This document shows, piece after piece, positions 29,717 through 29,878 of a stretch of DNA of 29,878 nucleotides (position 1 is its first letter; each line of letters begins with the position of its first letter). The translations under genes were made by a program, and so were the position numbers. Below the pieces are notes generated by a model that saw only the letters and a program-made list of their open reading frames with translations, ran no database searches and was not told the origin of the DNA. The stretch comes from a virus: positions 1-29,878 of the IMG/VR virus record IMGVR_UViG_3300013212_000039; one strand, written 5' to 3'.

Positions 29717-29878
29717 TTAGTTTGATGTTGATTCTTTTGGCTCAGAGTTGGATGGCGTACCTGCAGTGTGCGTGTGTACCCTCACCCAACTAACCAACCA
29801 TAACAAACCTTCCAACCTCTTGCGTCTACCAATACTAACAACGTCAACCAGAATGTCAGTCACCGCATCCAGGCCCGA
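29717..29878 (-). CDS. C-terminal end of an upstream gene (partial)
   Basis: An open minus-strand frame runs from the right edge for 53 residues to TAA at 29717-29719; the other two minus frames close within about 25 bases. The peptide starts SGLDAVTDILVDVVSIGRRK, continues RLEGLLWLVSWVRVHTHT and ends AGTPSNSEPKESTSN, a hydrophilic Ser/Pro/Glu tail typical of a natural C-terminus. A hydrophobic stretch (LEGLLWLVSWV) precedes the tail. Too little remains to name a family. Confidence 0.45.
   Translation of the reverse strand, partial: SGLDAVTDILVDVVSIGRRKRLEGLLWLVSWVRVHTHTAGTPSNSEPKESTSN
29754..29776. repeat. Shared GGCGTACCTGC/TGCGTGTG element, copy 2
   Basis: GGCGTACCTGC, four bases, then TGCGTGTG. 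It lies within the partial gene at the right edge, 138 bases upstream of the 57-aa gene's start. It matches the element at 28347-28371. Confidence 0.35.

Overview
This window is part of a tailed double-stranded DNA bacteriophage genome. It is gene-dense, uses standard bacterial start and stop codons and Shine-Dalgarno sites, and shows no rRNA, tRNA, insertion sequence or CRISPR array. The plus-strand gene order (propeller-type tail protein, two Gly/Ala/Gln-rich ejection-type proteins, one giant protein, endolysin) is what podovirus-like phages show. A giant protein that probably enters the cell with the DNA fits a diderm host. The endolysin carries a stalk-type (copper amine oxidase N-terminal-like) domain that I associate mainly with Firmicutes. 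A diderm Firmicute (Negativicutes-like) host would reconcile the two, but this is only inference.

Layout. Positions 3-20772 (+) are a late, structural and lysis block. It holds the end of an upstream gene, a 1258-aa tail protein, a 141-aa beta-rich protein, two candidate ejection proteins, a 4158-aa multidomain protein and a CHAP/NlpC-like endolysin. Most of these genes are joined by stop/start overlaps (TAATG, ATGGTAA) or gaps under 40 bases. Positions 20769-29878 (-) are a convergent early and replication block read from right to left. In order of transcription it has a partial gene, a 57-aa protein, five unrecognised small proteins, a VRR-NUC nuclease, a Rad52/Sak-like annealing protein, a Gp157-like coiled-coil protein, a 45-aa membrane protein, a DNA-binding-type protein, a winged-helix replication initiator with iteron-like repeats, a candidate helicase loader, DnaB helicase and a small LuxR-type HTH protein. 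Many junctions are ATGA overlaps. The two blocks meet with their stop codons overlapping by 4 bases and no intergenic terminator.

The centre of interest is the 12.5-kb gene at 7517-19993. Its product looks like a 'polyvalent' phage protein: a chain of effector domains that is packaged in the virion and ejected with the DNA. I can see a zinc-peptidase HEIAH motif, an ADP-ribosyltransferase-like stretch, a full C5-cytosine methyltransferase motif set, four tandem MerR-like HTH repeats and a C-terminal polyvalent-type region. Two segments (about 10565-13535 and 17150-18182) are clearly more AT-rich than the rest. Both are bounded on each side by copies of a short motif, DEAAYQ (DEAAYM in one copy). 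This looks like cassette exchange at linker repeats, or domain boundaries cut by a protease.

All functional calls come from reading motifs by eye. No database search was possible.
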